From positions 1,488,001 through 1,552,000 of the forward strand of contig CAWFLQ010000006.1 of the NCBI GenBank assembly GCA_963816745.1: a stretch of 64,000 nt of DNA, in the 5' to 3' direction. The notes beneath the pieces were generated by a model, which saw only the letters and a program-made list of their open reading frames with translations, did not search any database and had not been told where the DNA came from. Of this stretch, positions 28,437 through 38,053 are shown in pieces. A program made the position numbers and the translations under genes. The stretch is from VAZQ01 sp963816745. GTDB lineage: Bacteria; Pseudomonadota; Alphaproteobacteria; Rhizobiales; Xanthobacteraceae. The first letter of the stretch is position 1. Each line of letters begins with the position of its first letter.

Positions 28437-28567
28437 GGGCCGACCTTTGAGTGGCGCATGTTCTTGTCGGCGAACCGGTCCCCACCATAGCGCGTCAAGA
28501 CATCAGGGCCGAGACGCCCGTCTTCGCGGGCTGATGCTGTGAACGCGCTTATCGCCCGGAACATGCG

Positions 28568-28855
28568 CTAGGCGATCGGGCGGTTCAGCCGTTCGCGCAT
28601 CTCCTTGCCGGTCTTGAAGAACGGCACTGACTTCTTCTCCACCGACACATGGGCGCCGGTGCGTGGATTGCGCCCGGTGCGGGCCGGCCGGTTCTTGACG
28701 GAGAAGGCGCCGAAGCCGCGCAGCTCGACGCGGTCGCCGCGCGCCATCGCGGTGATGATCTCGCCGAGAATGGCGTTGACGATGTTCTCCACGTCGCGCT
28801 GGTAGAGATGCGGGTTCTGCGACGAGATGCGCTGCACGAGCTCGGATTTGATCAT
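28568..28855 (-). CDS. ihfB: Integration host factor beta subunit
   Basis: A 95-residue DNA-bending protein of the HU/IHF family, start MIKSELVQRISSQNPHLYQR. The beta-arm region has the RNPRTGAHVSVEKKSVPFFK signature with the intercalating Pro in NPRTG. It pairs with IHF-alpha to bend specific DNA sites. Its location next to sppA and rpsA is the common arrangement in proteobacteria. Confidence 0.96.
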   Translation of the reverse strand: MIKSELVQRISSQNPHLYQRDVENIVNAILGEIITAMARGDRVELRGFGAFSVKNRPARTGRNPRTGAHVSVEKKSVPFFKTGKEMRERLNRPIA

Positions 28856-28895
28856 CGCTGCCGTCCCTGATCTGGCGGAACTACTGATTCTTCAA

Positions 28896-29882
28896 CTAGT
28901 TCGCGACCGGAGGGTGCCAAAGCGCCAGCAGACCGTCAAGGTTGAGGCGCTCGATCGCCTGCACCGCGCCCCACTCCTCCAGGCGCCGCGCGAAGGAGCC
29001 GAGACCCACCGCATCGAGGGTGACGACGACGGCTGTATGCAGGAACGGCAGATCGCTGAACCGGTCGCGCAGCGGATAGTCGCGGACCGGCGTCTTGGCG
29101 TCGATGCCCTTTTCCTTCGCCAGCCATGCCACCGCGGTTTTCTCGTCACCCAACTCGTCTATGAGCTTGAGCGCGACGCCCTGGCGGCCGGTGAAAACAC
29201 GACCATCGGCGACCCGCTCCAGCGTGGCGTCATCGAGTTGCCGGCGCGCCTTCACCAGGTTGCGAAACCAGGCGTAGGAATCCGAGACGATCGCCTCGAT
29301 CGCCGCGCGCGCCTCGGGTGAGGTCGGCTCGAAGCCGTTGGGCGCCGCCTTGAGCGGCGACGACTTGATCTCCTCGACCTTGACGCCGAGCGTCTTCAGG
29401 AGATCGGCCACATTGGGATATTGGAACAGCACGCCGATCGAGCCGACGAGGGACGTCTCCAGTGCGATGATATGATCGGCGGCGAGCGCGGTGATGTAGC
29501 CGCCGGACGCCGCGAGCCCGTCGACCACGACGACCAGCGGTTTCTGCTCCTTCAGCCGCTTGAGCGAATCGAACAGCTGCTCGGAGCCGGACGTGGTTCC
29601 GCCGGGGCTGTTGATATGCACGATCACGGCCTTGGCGGACGATTTCCCGAGCCGCTCCAGCGCCTCTACCCGCGTCTGGTCGGTGCGGATGAGGCCGGTG
29701 ATGGTCACGCGCGCGATTGACCCGCTTGGCGCCCCCGTCAACACGCTGGTGCCAGGAGCCCGCAGCGCAGCCCCGACCGCGACCACCGCGCAGATGGCGA
29801 CGAGGACGGCCAGCACGCGCCAGAAGGTGAGCTTGCGCCGCATCCGGCGGCGATCGACGATCGTATCGGCGTCGAGCGACAT
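28896..29882 (-). CDS. sppA: Signal peptide peptidase SppA (short form)
   Basis: A 328-residue membrane-anchored serine protease that degrades cleaved signal peptides. I choose the start MSLDADTIVDRRRMRRKLTF at 29882; the frame extends upstream but that part lies in the repeat-rich intergenic DNA. A transmembrane anchor follows (FWRVLAVLVAICAVVAVGAA). The catalytic Ser is in SLVGSIGVLFQYP and the catalytic Lys in the short form is expected near SPLKAAPNGFEP. HINSPGGTTSGSEQLFDSL and DGLAASGGYITALAAD are also present. It lies between rpsA and ihfB. Confidence 0.93.
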   Translation of the reverse strand: MSLDADTIVDRRRMRRKLTFWRVLAVLVAICAVVAVGAALRAPGTSVLTGAPSGSIARVTITGLIRTDQTRVEALERLGKSSAKAVIVHINSPGGTTSGSEQLFDSLKRLKEQKPLVVVVDGLAASGGYITALAADHIIALETSLVGSIGVLFQYPNVADLLKTLGVKVEEIKSSPLKAAPNGFEPTSPEARAAIEAIVSDSYAWFRNLVKARRQLDDATLERVADGRVFTGRQGVALKLIDELGDEKTAVAWLAKEKGIDAKTPVRDYPLRDRFSDLPFLHTAVVVTLDAVGLGSFARRLEEWGAVQAIERLNLDGLLALWHPPVAN

Positions 29883-29900
29883 CGCTAATCCCCTTGGCTT

Positions 29901-29949
29901 AGAGCGCATTCCGCTCAAGGTTGAACCAGGTTCAAACCCGGAATGCTCT
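29901..29949. repeat. Nested inverted repeat upstream of sppA
   Basis: AGAGCGCATTCCG (29901-29913) faces CGGAATGCTCT (29939-29949) with one unpaired base or so, and inside it TTGAACC (29921-29927) pairs with GGTTCAA (29929-29935). I recognise the sequence type as a common dispersed repeat of Hyphomicrobiales genomes. It falls in the sppA leader region. Confidence 0.65.
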
Positions 29950-29987
29950 CCAAAGTTCTTTGGTAGTCGTATTTTCTTACGGAAAGC

Positions 29988-30016
29988 CACCCAAGTCGGC
30001 GACTAGCCGACTTGGG
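29988..30016. repeat. AAGTCGG-type hairpin repeat
   Basis: ACCCAAGTCGGC (29988-29999) and GCCGACTTGGGT (30005-30016) form a perfect 12-base stem with a five-base loop. A further partial copy, TGCCGACTTGGGC, follows at about 30031. Related hairpins stand at 5424-5441 and 50394-50421. Confidence 0.65.
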
Positions 30017-30054
30017 TAGTGTCAACTTGGGTGCCGACTTGGGCTATATCGAGT

Positions 30055-30079
30055 GCCGATCTCGGCAAACCCGAGATCG
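30055..30079 (-). terminator. Hairpin downstream of rpsA
   Basis: CCGATCTCGG (30055-30064) and CCGAGATCGG (30070-30079) form a 10-base stem with a five-base loop, 22 bases after the rpsA stop. There is no clear U-run, so a terminator role is only likely; it may also belong to the dispersed hairpin family beside it. Confidence 0.45.
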
Positions 30080-30101
30080 GTGTCCACTATCCCGGAATAT
30101 C

Positions 30102-31829
30102 CTAGTCCTCTTCCTTCTTCTCTCCGGGCTTTTCGGTCGCGCGCTTGAGGGCGGTGCCGAGGATGTCGCCGAGCGTCGCGCCCGAATCGGAGGAGCCGTA
30201 CTGGGCGATTGCCTCCTTCTCCTCCGCCACTTCGAGCGCCTTGATCGAGACCTGCACCTTGTGGGCGCGGCGGTCGAACTGGATGATGCGGGCGTCGACC
30301 TTCTGGCCGACGGCGAAGCGCTCCGGCCGCTGCTCGCCGCGATCGCGCGCGAGCTCCGAGCGCTTGATGAAGGTCGTGAGGTCGCCGCCGATGATCTTCA
30401 CGTCGATGCCGGCCTCCTTCACGTCGGTCACCTCACAGGTCACCACCGAGCCCTTCTTGAGGTCGCCGGCGGTATCCATGGGATCGCCTTCGAGCTGCTT
30501 GATGCCGAGCGAGATACGCTCCTTCTCGACATCGACGTCGAGCACCTTGGCGCTGACCTTGTCGCCCTTCTTGTACTCCTCGATCACCTGCTCGCCCGGT
30601 CGCTTCCAGTCGAGGTCGGAGAGATGCACCATGCCGTCGACATCGCCGTCGAGGCCGAGGAACAGCCCGAACTCGGTCTTGTTCTTCACTTCGCCCTCGA
30701 TCAGCGTGCCGGGCGGATATTTCTCGACGAACACCTCCCACGGATTGCGCATGGTCTGCTTGAGGCCGAGCGAGATGCGCCGCTTGACCGGATCGACCTC
30801 GAGGATCTGCACATCCACCTCCTGCGAGGTGGAGACGATCTTGCCGGGATGCACGTTCTTCTTCGTCCACGACATCTCGGAGACGTGGATGAGGCCCTCG
30901 ATGCCGGGCTCGAGCTCGACGAAGGCGCCGTAATCCGTAATGTTGGTGACGCGGCCCTTGTAACGCGCGGCCACGGGATACTTCGCCTCGATGCCCTGCC
31001 ACGGGTCGTCCTGCAGCTGCTTCATGCCGAGCGAGATGCGGTGGGTCTCGTGGTTGATCTTGATGATCTTGACCTTCACCTGCTGGCCGATATTGAGCAC
31101 CTCGGTCGGATGATTGACGCGTCGCCAGGCGATGTCGGTGACGTGCAGCAGCCCGTCGATGCCGCCGAGGTCCACGAACGCGCCGTAGTCGGTGATGTTC
31201 TTGACCACGCCGTCGATGACCTGTCCCTCTTCGAGGTTCTGCACCAGCTCCTGGCGCTGCTCGGCGCGCGTCTCCTCGAGCACGGTGCGGCGCGACACCA
31301 CGATGTTGCCGCGGCGGCGATCCATCTTCAGGATCTGGAACGGCTGCGGCTGGTTCATCAGCGGCGACACGTCGCGGATCGGCCGGATGTCCACCTGCGA
31401 ACGCGGCAGGAACGCCACCGCGCCGTCGAGGTCGACAGTGAAGCCGCCCTTGACCTGATTGAAGATGACGCCCTGGACCTTCTCGTTGCCGTTGAAGGCC
31501 TTTTCCAGCTTGCCCCAGCTCTCCTCGCGGCGCGCCTTGTCACGGGAGAGGACGGCCTCGCCAAGGGCGTTCTCCACGCGCTCGAGATAGACCTCGACGG
31601 TATCGCCGATCTTGATGTCCGACTGCCGACCCGGTCCCGCAAATTCGCGCAGCGCCACGCGTCCTTCCGTCTTGGCCCCGACGTCGATGACGGCGAGGTC
31701 CTTCTCGATCCCGACGACGACCCCTTTGACCACGGCGCCTTCCTGCGGGCTGCCTTGGGTGAAGGACTCCTCGAGCATTTTCGCGAAATCTTCGCGCGAC
31801 GGCGTAGCGGCACTGGCGGCGGTGGCCAT
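30102..31829 (-). CDS. rpsA: 30S ribosomal protein S1
   Basis: S1 binds mRNA at the ribosome and helps initiate translation of structured messages. The 575-residue protein starts MATAASAATPSREDFAKMLE at 31829 behind GAGGAGAG. Six S1 repeats can be followed, for example GVVKNITDYGAFVDLGGIDG, GRVTNITDYGAFVELEPGIE and GEVKNKTEFGLFLGLDGDVD, and it ends with a Lys/Glu-rich tail. The order cmk, rpsA is conserved widely. The long plus-strand frames opposite it are shadows caused by codon bias. Confidence 0.97.
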   Translation of the reverse strand: MATAASAATPSREDFAKMLEESFTQGSPQEGAVVKGVVVGIEKDLAVIDVGAKTEGRVALREFAGPGRQSDIKIGDTVEVYLERVENALGEAVLSRDKARREESWGKLEKAFNGNEKVQGVIFNQVKGGFTVDLDGAVAFLPRSQVDIRPIRDVSPLMNQPQPFQILKMDRRRGNIVVSRRTVLEETRAEQRQELVQNLEEGQVIDGVVKNITDYGAFVDLGGIDGLLHVTDIAWRRVNHPTEVLNIGQQVKVKIIKINHETHRISLGMKQLQDDPWQGIEAKYPVAARYKGRVTNITDYGAFVELEPGIEGLIHVSEMSWTKKNVHPGKIVSTSQEVDVQILEVDPVKRRISLGLKQTMRNPWEVFVEKYPPGTLIEGEVKNKTEFGLFLGLDGDVDGMVHLSDLDWKRPGEQVIEEYKKGDKVSAKVLDVDVEKERISLGIKQLEGDPMDTAGDLKKGSVVTCEVTDVKEAGIDVKIIGGDLTTFIKRSELARDRGEQRPERFAVGQKVDARIIQFDRRAHKVQVSIKALEVAEEKEAIAQYGSSDSGATLGDILGTALKRATEKPGEKKEED

Positions 31830-32027
31830 GAACTCTCCTCGAAAGCGGTTGGTTTGCTGAAGTTTCGCGCGCAAGGGCTCGAAAGACCGTGGAAGGCCCC
31901 GCGGGACCTTCTGCAACGCCATTGGGATGGCGGCCCGACGACCGAGCGCTCGAAACGATGATTCAGGTCCGGCGCACCATCAAAGAAGCGGGTCGGAGCA
32001 GGCTCATCCTCCAATACGGGAACGCGG

Positions 32028-32666
32028 TCAGCCGCGGACCCGGCCTGCTCGGACGGCTTCGACAATGTCGATGGCGGCCCGGAATGCGGCGTCTATATCC
32101 AAATGCGTGGTGTCGAGCAAGTGCGCATCTTCCGCGGGCTTCAGGGGGGCGGTCGCCCTGGTGGTGTCGCGCTCGTCCCGGCGCAGGATATCGGCAAGCA
32201 CGTCAGCGACGTTGACGGTCCCCCCGGCCGCCTGCAGCTCGGCCGCGCGGCGGCCGGCACGGACCTCCGCGGTTGCAGTCACGAAGATTTTCACGTCCGC
32301 ATCGGGAAAGATGACCGTCCCGATGTCGCGGCCGTCGATCGCGGCGCCGGGCGGCGTGCGCCCGAACTTCCGCTGAAACGCGACCAGCGCGCCACGGACC
32401 TCAGGGACGGCCGCGACCAGCGACGCCGCCTCCCCTACTGCCGGACTCTTGAGCGCGGGCTCGTCGAAGCGCGCGGGATCGATCGCCTCGGCGGCAGCCA
32501 CGGCCCGCGCCCGATTGCCGGGCGAATGGCCGGCGTCGAGCAGCGCCTTCCCCACGGCACGGTAGATCAGGCCGGTATCGAGATGTCGCAGGCCGTAGTG
32601 GGCGGCGAGCCGCTTGCCGAGCGTACCCTTGCCGGAGGCCGCCGGCCCGTCGATGGCGATGATCAT
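32028..32666 (-). CDS. cmk: Cytidylate kinase
   Basis: A 212-residue nucleoside monophosphate kinase that phosphorylates CMP and dCMP. The start MIIAIDGPAASGKGTLGKRL holds the P-loop GPAASGKGT. The LDTGLIYRAVG block binds CMP and IDGRDIGTVIFPDADVKIFV is the family motif. It lies just upstream of rpsA, 198 bases apart, the usual order. The start at 32666 is preferred over the open frame upstream, which has no family resemblance. Confidence 0.95.
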   Translation of the reverse strand: MIIAIDGPAASGKGTLGKRLAAHYGLRHLDTGLIYRAVGKALLDAGHSPGNRARAVAAAEAIDPARFDEPALKSPAVGEAASLVAAVPEVRGALVAFQRKFGRTPPGAAIDGRDIGTVIFPDADVKIFVTATAEVRAGRRAAELQAAGGTVNVADVLADILRRDERDTTRATAPLKPAEDAHLLDTTHLDIDAAFRAAIDIVEAVRAGRVRG

Positions 32667-33043
32667 AGCTGCCTGAGACCGCTGCGCGCGCGGCGAAGGG
32701 GACGCTCTTCGGTGAAGATGTTGCGGGAGCGGAACTCGGCCGGACTGGCGAAAGTCAGATACTCGCGCATGCATCATTATCAAAGGGGGTCAAGTACTGC
32801 CATGCCGAGGATACCGAGACGGGCTCGAGATGCCCACGCGGGAACGGTGGGCAGCCGATATTGCCGCGAGATACTCGGCACGGCGCCCGCCAGAGCGTCC
32901 AGCCGCGCGTCGCCGGTCAGCGGCGGCTCACGAGCGCATCGGGCGTTGAGATAGAAGTGTCGGATTCCGACAGCGCCGATGTCGAGCTCGTCCGGCGATG
33001 CCGCGATCCGCTCCATATGCCGCTCGCGAGGCAGCGGCGCTCA
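32667..33043. other. Intergenic 377 bases between aroA and cmk, no certain gene
   Basis: aroA and cmk are normally close neighbours. On the minus strand I see a 35-residue frame starting near 32772 (MREYLTFASPAEFRSRNIF, then TEERPLRRARSGLRQL) that ends next to the cmk start, and a second 78-residue frame at 32780-33016 (HFYLNARCAREPPLTGDARL). Neither is recognisable. They could be pieces of one broken small gene. I call no feature with confidence. Confidence 0.3.
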
Positions 33044-34405
33044 TCAGCCGTGCCTTAGCACGAATGCGCGCCCCAAGCCACGCATCATCGGCACATAGCC
33101 CGGGAAGCTCGTCGCGATGAAGGAGGCATCATCGATGCCGACCGGCTTCTCGCTCGCGAGCCCCATGACCAGGAATGCCATGGCGATGCGGTGGTCCATG
33201 TGGGTCGCGACCGTGCCGCCGCCCAAGGCCCTGCCCTTGCCGTGCACGATCAGGTCGTCGCCGTCGATCTCGACCTCGACACCGTTCGCCTTGAGCCCGT
33301 CGGCGATGGCGGCGAGCCGATCGGATTCCTTCACCCGCAATTCCTTGAGCCCGCGCATGACCGTCGTGCCCTCGGCGAAGCTCGCGGCCACCGCCAGCAC
33401 GGGATACTCGTCGATCATCGACGGCGCGCGCGGCGCCGGCACGTCGACGCCGCGCAGCGCCGATGCCCGCACGCGGAAATCCGCCATCTCCTCGCCGACG
33501 TCGCTGCACAGCTCGAGCGCTTCGATGTCGGCGCCCATCTCTCGCAGCGTCGTGATCAGCCCCGTGCGCAGCGGATTGGTCATGACACCGGTCAGCACCA
33601 CCTCCGAGCCCGGCACCAGCAGCGCCGCCACCATCGGAAAGGCGGCAGAGGACGGATCGGCCGGCACCACGACCGGCGCCGGCACGAGCTCCGGCTCGCC
33701 CCTCAAGGTGATCTTGCGGCCGTCGGCGCCTTCGGACTCGACGCGCACTTGTTCGATGAGCACTTGCGCGCCGAAATGGGCGAGCAGCCGCTCGGTGTGG
33801 TCGCGGCTCGCTTCGGCCTCGACCACGATAGTCTCGCCCGGGGCCGCGAGCCCCGCCAGCAACACCGCCGACTTGATCTGGGCCGACGGCACCGGCGTGC
33901 GATAGGCGATCGGCATCGGATCACGCGCGCCGGCGAGCGTGATCGGCAGCCGTCCGCCCTCGGCGGCGCTCACGGCATGGGCGCCGATCAGCTCGACCGG
34001 ATCGAGAATGCGCCGCATCGGCCGCTTGCGCAGGCTGGCGTCGCCGTCGAAGGTCGCGGTGATGGGGCAGCCCGCGACCGCCCCCATGACCAGTCGGCAG
34101 CCGGTGCCGGAATTGCCGAAATCGAGCACGGCCTGCGGCGCGCGGAAGCCGCCGACACCAACGCCGCGGACGCGCCATTGCCCCTCGCCGGTGCGCTCGA
34201 CCGCCGCACCCAGGCCCCGCATGGCCTTGCCGGTATTGATCACGTCCTCGCCCTCGAGCAACCCGGAAATGCGGGTCTCGCCGACCGCGAGCGCGCCAAC
34301 AATGAGGGCGCGGTGCGAGATCGACTTGTCGCCGGGCACCTGCACGCGGCCGCGCAGCGCGCCGGAGCGGCGGGCAACGAGGGGGGACGGGGCGGCGTGG
34401 CTCAC
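33044..34405 (-). CDS. aroA: 3-phosphoshikimate 1-carboxyvinyltransferase (EPSP synthase)
   Basis: AroA adds the enolpyruvyl group to shikimate 3-phosphate in aromatic amino acid synthesis. The 453-residue protein starts MSHAAPSPLVARRSGALRGR. The first active-site motif is VPGDKSISHRALIVGALAVG, followed by LDFGNSGTGCRLVMGAV. In GNSGTGCR a Gly-Ala pattern position differs from E. coli (GNAGTAMR), which places it with class II, glyphosate-tolerant enzymes such as that of Agrobacterium CP4. ELRVKESDRLAAIADGL and DHRIAMAFLVMGLASE are intact. It is upstream of cmk on the same strand. Confidence 0.95.
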   Translation of the reverse strand: MSHAAPSPLVARRSGALRGRVQVPGDKSISHRALIVGALAVGETRISGLLEGEDVINTGKAMRGLGAAVERTGEGQWRVRGVGVGGFRAPQAVLDFGNSGTGCRLVMGAVAGCPITATFDGDASLRKRPMRRILDPVELIGAHAVSAAEGGRLPITLAGARDPMPIAYRTPVPSAQIKSAVLLAGLAAPGETIVVEAEASRDHTERLLAHFGAQVLIEQVRVESEGADGRKITLRGEPELVPAPVVVPADPSSAAFPMVAALLVPGSEVVLTGVMTNPLRTGLITTLREMGADIEALELCSDVGEEMADFRVRASALRGVDVPAPRAPSMIDEYPVLAVAASFAEGTTVMRGLKELRVKESDRLAAIADGLKANGVEVEIDGDDLIVHGKGRALGGGTVATHMDHRIAMAFLVMGLASEKPVGIDDASFIATSFPGYVPMMRGLGRAFVLRHG

Positions 34406-34487
34406 GGGCGGCCTCTGGCTGTAGGGAACGCCGTCCTAGCACGAGGTCCGCGGGGCGTCATCCGGGCCCGGCCCGGGGCCGCGCTTT

Positions 34488-34506
34488 GCGAGCGAAGCGA
34501 GCGGCC
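34488..34506. repeat. 19-base core shared with the addA repeat
   Basis: The reverse complement of 34488-34506 is identical to addA positions 19202-19220 (GGCCGCTCGCTTCGCTCGC). The surrounding DNA at 34440-34560 is rich in GC inverted repeats. This looks like a partial or older member of the same family, in the region between aroA and the next gene. Confidence 0.5.
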
Positions 34507-34631
34507 GGCGTCCGTGCGGGCCCTGGAAGCCGGCCCACAACCGGCCCCAAGAAGCCGTCCGGCACTATTGACACTGGCACCGCGACTCGCCAAGTGAAGC
34601 ACCTCATTTTAGACCCCAAGGAACCCGGACC

Positions 34632-35045
34632 GTGGCCAAACCCGAGCTCGGCACCAAGCGCCTCTGCGGCAATTGCGGCGCGAAATTCTACGACCTGAAC
34701 AAGGATCCGATCGTATGCCCGAAGTGCCATACGGTCATGGCGCTGGCGGCCGTCAGCGCGCGGAGCCGGCCGGAGCCGGTCGCCGCCCGCGCCGCCGCGG
34801 CCGCGCCGGAGGAAGAGGTGGTAGCGCCGGAGACCGCCGAGGCCGAATTCGTCTCGCTGGAGGAGGCGGACGCCGAGGCCCAGGGCAAGAAGACCGGTGA
34901 GGGCGAGGCGGTCGAGGGCACCGAGGATGACGTCGAGCTCGAGGACGAGGGCATGGACGACGCCACGTTCATCGAGGAGCAGGAGGAAGGGGACGAGGAC
35001 GTCACCGACATCATCGGCGACGTCAACGACGAGGAGGAGACTTGA
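34632..35045 (+). CDS. TIGR02300-type acidic protein with zinc ribbon (FYDLN domain)
   Basis: A 137-residue protein found across alphaproteobacteria. The N-terminus MAKPELGTKRLCGNCGAKFY contains CGNC, and IVCPKCHTVM a second CPKC pair, which together should hold zinc. FYDLN gives the domain its name. The rest is an acidic, low-complexity tail rich in Glu and Asp (for example EGTEDDVELEDEGMDDATF). Its function is not known. It is preceded by AAGGAACC and is usually located next to aroA, as here, and followed by tRNA-Ala. Confidence 0.9.
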   Translation: MAKPELGTKRLCGNCGAKFYDLNKDPIVCPKCHTVMALAAVSARSRPEPVAARAAAAAPEEEVVAPETAEAEFVSLEEADAEAQGKKTGEGEAVEGTEDDVELEDEGMDDATFIEEQEEGDEDVTDIIGDVNDEEET

Positions 35046-35181
35046 GAGATAAGCCTTGCGTCCCAATGCTGGGATGCGCCGGCGGCCGTTGAGGCGGCAA
35101 GGCACATCCTGGTCACGGCAACCAAGGCTCGCTACAATTCATCAGGTTCGGACGCGGATCTCCCGACACCGCGTCCCGCGT

Positions 35182-35257
<76 letters not shown>

Positions 35258-35428
35258 CCTAAACATCGACGATCGCCACAGGCGGCACCGTCTCCCCTGT
35301 CCCGGACATCGGCTCGGCTCGGGCAACGGGCAAGACTCCGTTACACAACTCTTCATTGTCACAATGCGTTTGAATCAACGCTTCAATAACAAATTTACCT
35401 CATATTTCCGCCTTTGGCGGGTGGGGCG

Positions 35429-38039
35429 ATGGCCGTTAAGTTCAAAGGCATTGATCTCGAATCGGACTTGGAACGCATCATTCCGCACATGGCCACGGCG
35501 GAAGAATACGGCGGGGTCCTGCAGCATCTGCAATCGGTCTGGGACAACCTGAGCCTGCTCGGCCAATTGTCCGGCACCGGAACCGACATGAGCGGCACGC
35601 GCCGGGCCTTCGGCGAGCTCGCTGGAAGCCTGCTCAACCAACTCGGGCGGGAGGCGCTGAAGAAGTGTCTCCAGGAAACCGGCTCCAAGGCGCAGGTCGC
35701 GATCAACATCCTGGTCCGGAACCTGTTCGAGCGGACCGCCGATATCGGCTTCCTCTCGAGTGACGAGGACATCCGCGCCTTTCTGCGCAACGTTCGCGAT
35801 GAGGCCGACCGCGCCGCCGCGATTGCAGCCTTGCGCGAGCGATTCGGGGAATACGTCCGTAAATATTCGGTTTACTCCGACATCATCCTGCTCGATCCGC
35901 AAGGCAATGTTCTCGCCCGCCTCGACGAGCGCGTATCGACGATGGCGAGCGACGACCCGCTCATCCGCGCCGCCATCGAGACGAAGGCCGGCTACGTCGA
36001 GACGTTTCGTGAGACGGACCTTGTCGCGGACGGCAAGCGGTCGCTGATCTATGCTTTCCGCGTCACCGACGCCGACGGCTCGGTGCTCGGCGTCCTCTGC
36101 CTCTGCTTCCGGTTCGAGCACGAGTTGGAATTGATATTCTCCAACCTCGTCGGTGCCGACGATTGGACCGTCGTCACGATGCTGGACGAGACCGGCATCG
36201 TCATCGCCAGCTCGGATCCGATTCATATTCCGATCGGAGCCAAGTTGGCGCCGGTCCTCGATGCGGAGTATCGCGTCGTGAAGTTCGGCGCGATGGAATA
36301 CATCGCCGCGAGCCGCGCCGCGCAGCCGTATCAGGGTTATGCCGGACCCGGATGGTATGGGCACGTCATGGTGCCGATCCTGCACGCGTTCAACAAGGAC
36401 GCATCGCAGATGCTCGCGAGCATCGAGGTCGAGGTGCTCGACCGGATCATCCATGCGTCCACGCTCTTCGCCGAGGAAATCCGCGACATCCCGTCGAAGG
36501 CGGCGCTCATTCAGCGCGAGCTGAACCGTTCGGTGTGGAACGGCAATGTCTCGCAGGAGGCCTCCTCGGAAGCGGGAACGGCGACGTTCTCGAAGAATTC
36601 TGCTCAAGGAGATCAGCACGACCGGCGCCAGGACCAAGGACGTCTTCGAAGGCTCGATCGCCGACCTGCACGAAACCGTCGTGACGTCGCTGCTGCGCGA
36701 CAACCAGTTCCACGCGGCGCTCGCCATCGACATCATGGATCGAAACCTCTACGAGCGGGCCAACGACTGCCGATGGTGGGCATTGGCGTCGGACTTCATC
36801 GAGATTCTTTCGCGCGCGCGGCGCTCCGACCAGGACGCGCAGACGGTCGGCGCGATCCTGCGCGCCATCAACGCGCTCTATACCGTCTACAGTGATCTCA
36901 TCGTCTTCGACGCCGACGGAACGATCGTCGCCGCGTCCAACGCGGCGGACAATCTCGCCGGCACCGCGCTCTCCGAGGAATGGGTCGCGCGCATTCTGGC
37001 GTTGCGGGACGCCCAAAGCTACGTGGTGTCCTCGTTCGTGCCGTCGCCGCTCTACGAGGGTCGCTCGACCTATATCTATGGGGCGGCGATCCGGGCGCCG
37101 GAGCAGCCGCAGGCGGTCGGCGGCGTTGCGATCGTATTCGACTCGGAGCCGCAATTCGCGGCCATGCTGAAGGATGCGTTGCCGCGCGACGGTGCCGGCG
37201 CCATCAAGCACGGTGCGTTCAGCTTGTTCGTCGAGCCCAACGGGCGGGTCATCGCCTGCTCCGACGAGCATTTCCGCGCGGGCGACATGCTGTCCATCGA
37301 CGAAGCCTTTCTGCAGATCGCGCCGGGCGCCCGCCATTCCGGCGTCACCGTTCTCGGCGACGCCCACTATGCCGTGGGCGCCAGCGCTTCGGCGGGCTAC
37401 CGGGAATACAAGGGTGAGCGGGACGTATACCGCAACGACGTGATCGCGCTCGTCTTCTCGCGGCTTTGCGACGTCGCGGCCCACGTTTCCAAAGAGCCGG
37501 TTCGACGCCTGTCGATCCGCTCCGACCGGACGCAGACCGGCGCCAAGGAGGACCTCGCGACCTTCCTGGTCGGGCGGTGCTGGTTCGCCGCGCGCACCGG
37601 CGAGATCGTCGAGGCGATCGACGTAGCCGATGTCATGCCGCTGCCCTTCATGCCGGAGGGCATGATCGGGTGTCTCATGTATCGCGGCTCGCCCCTGCCG
37701 GTGCTCGACCTGCTGCGGCTCCTGGAAGAGCCCGCGCATTCGTCGCTCGCCGCCGACGCGCCGGCCGAGCGAGAGAGTGGTCAGATCATGGTCATGACGG
37801 CGTCGAGCGGCGTGCGCTTCGGCGTCCTGGTCGACGATCTCGGCGAGATCGTCGAGGTGCTCGCAAACCGCCTGACGCCGCTTCCGGCCATGGTCGCCAA
37901 TCGGCACATGTTCGCCGACACGGCCCTTGCACCGAACGGCGCCGACGAAGGCGATCTGGTCGTGGTGCTGCGGGCCGACCTGCTCTACGAAAGCCTCTCG
38001 GCCCTGAGCGACCACATCGCCGAGCGGAGCGCGGCGTAA
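35429..38039 (+). CDS. Cytosolic tandem Cache-like sensor with C-terminal CheW domain (one frameshift)
   Basis: About 870 residues, start MAVKFKGIDLESDLERIIPH. Two similar sensing modules follow: one with KYSVYSDIILLDPQGNVLA and KAGYVETFRETDLVADGKR, the second with LYTVYSDLIVFDADGTIVA and DAQSYVVSSFVPSPLYEGR. They look like Cache/PDC folds. The last 150 residues are a CheW-type coupling domain (LATFLVGRCWFAARTGEIVE, ADVMPLPFMPEGMIGCLMYR, GVLVDDLGEIVEV). I see no signal peptide or transmembrane helix. A frame change near 36597 joins FSKN to LLKEISTTGARTKD and is probably an indel. No other chemotaxis genes are nearby, so its kinase partner is elsewhere. Known CheW proteins rarely carry such large sensors. 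Confidence 0.75.
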
Positions 38040-38053
38040 GGCATCTTCCGGGC

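Noticed and set aside
30012..31961. 649-codon plus-strand ORF opposite rpsA
   Set aside because: It is the antisense of a highly conserved ribosomal protein gene. GC-rich codon bias produces such frames; the translation is low in normal hydrophobic pattern and rich in Arg, His, Asp and Leu.
36507..38050. Extension of the phosphotransferase frame antisense to the Cache-CheW gene
   Set aside because: Caused by a frameshift near 38229; the C-terminal helices continue in another frame and stop at 38054.
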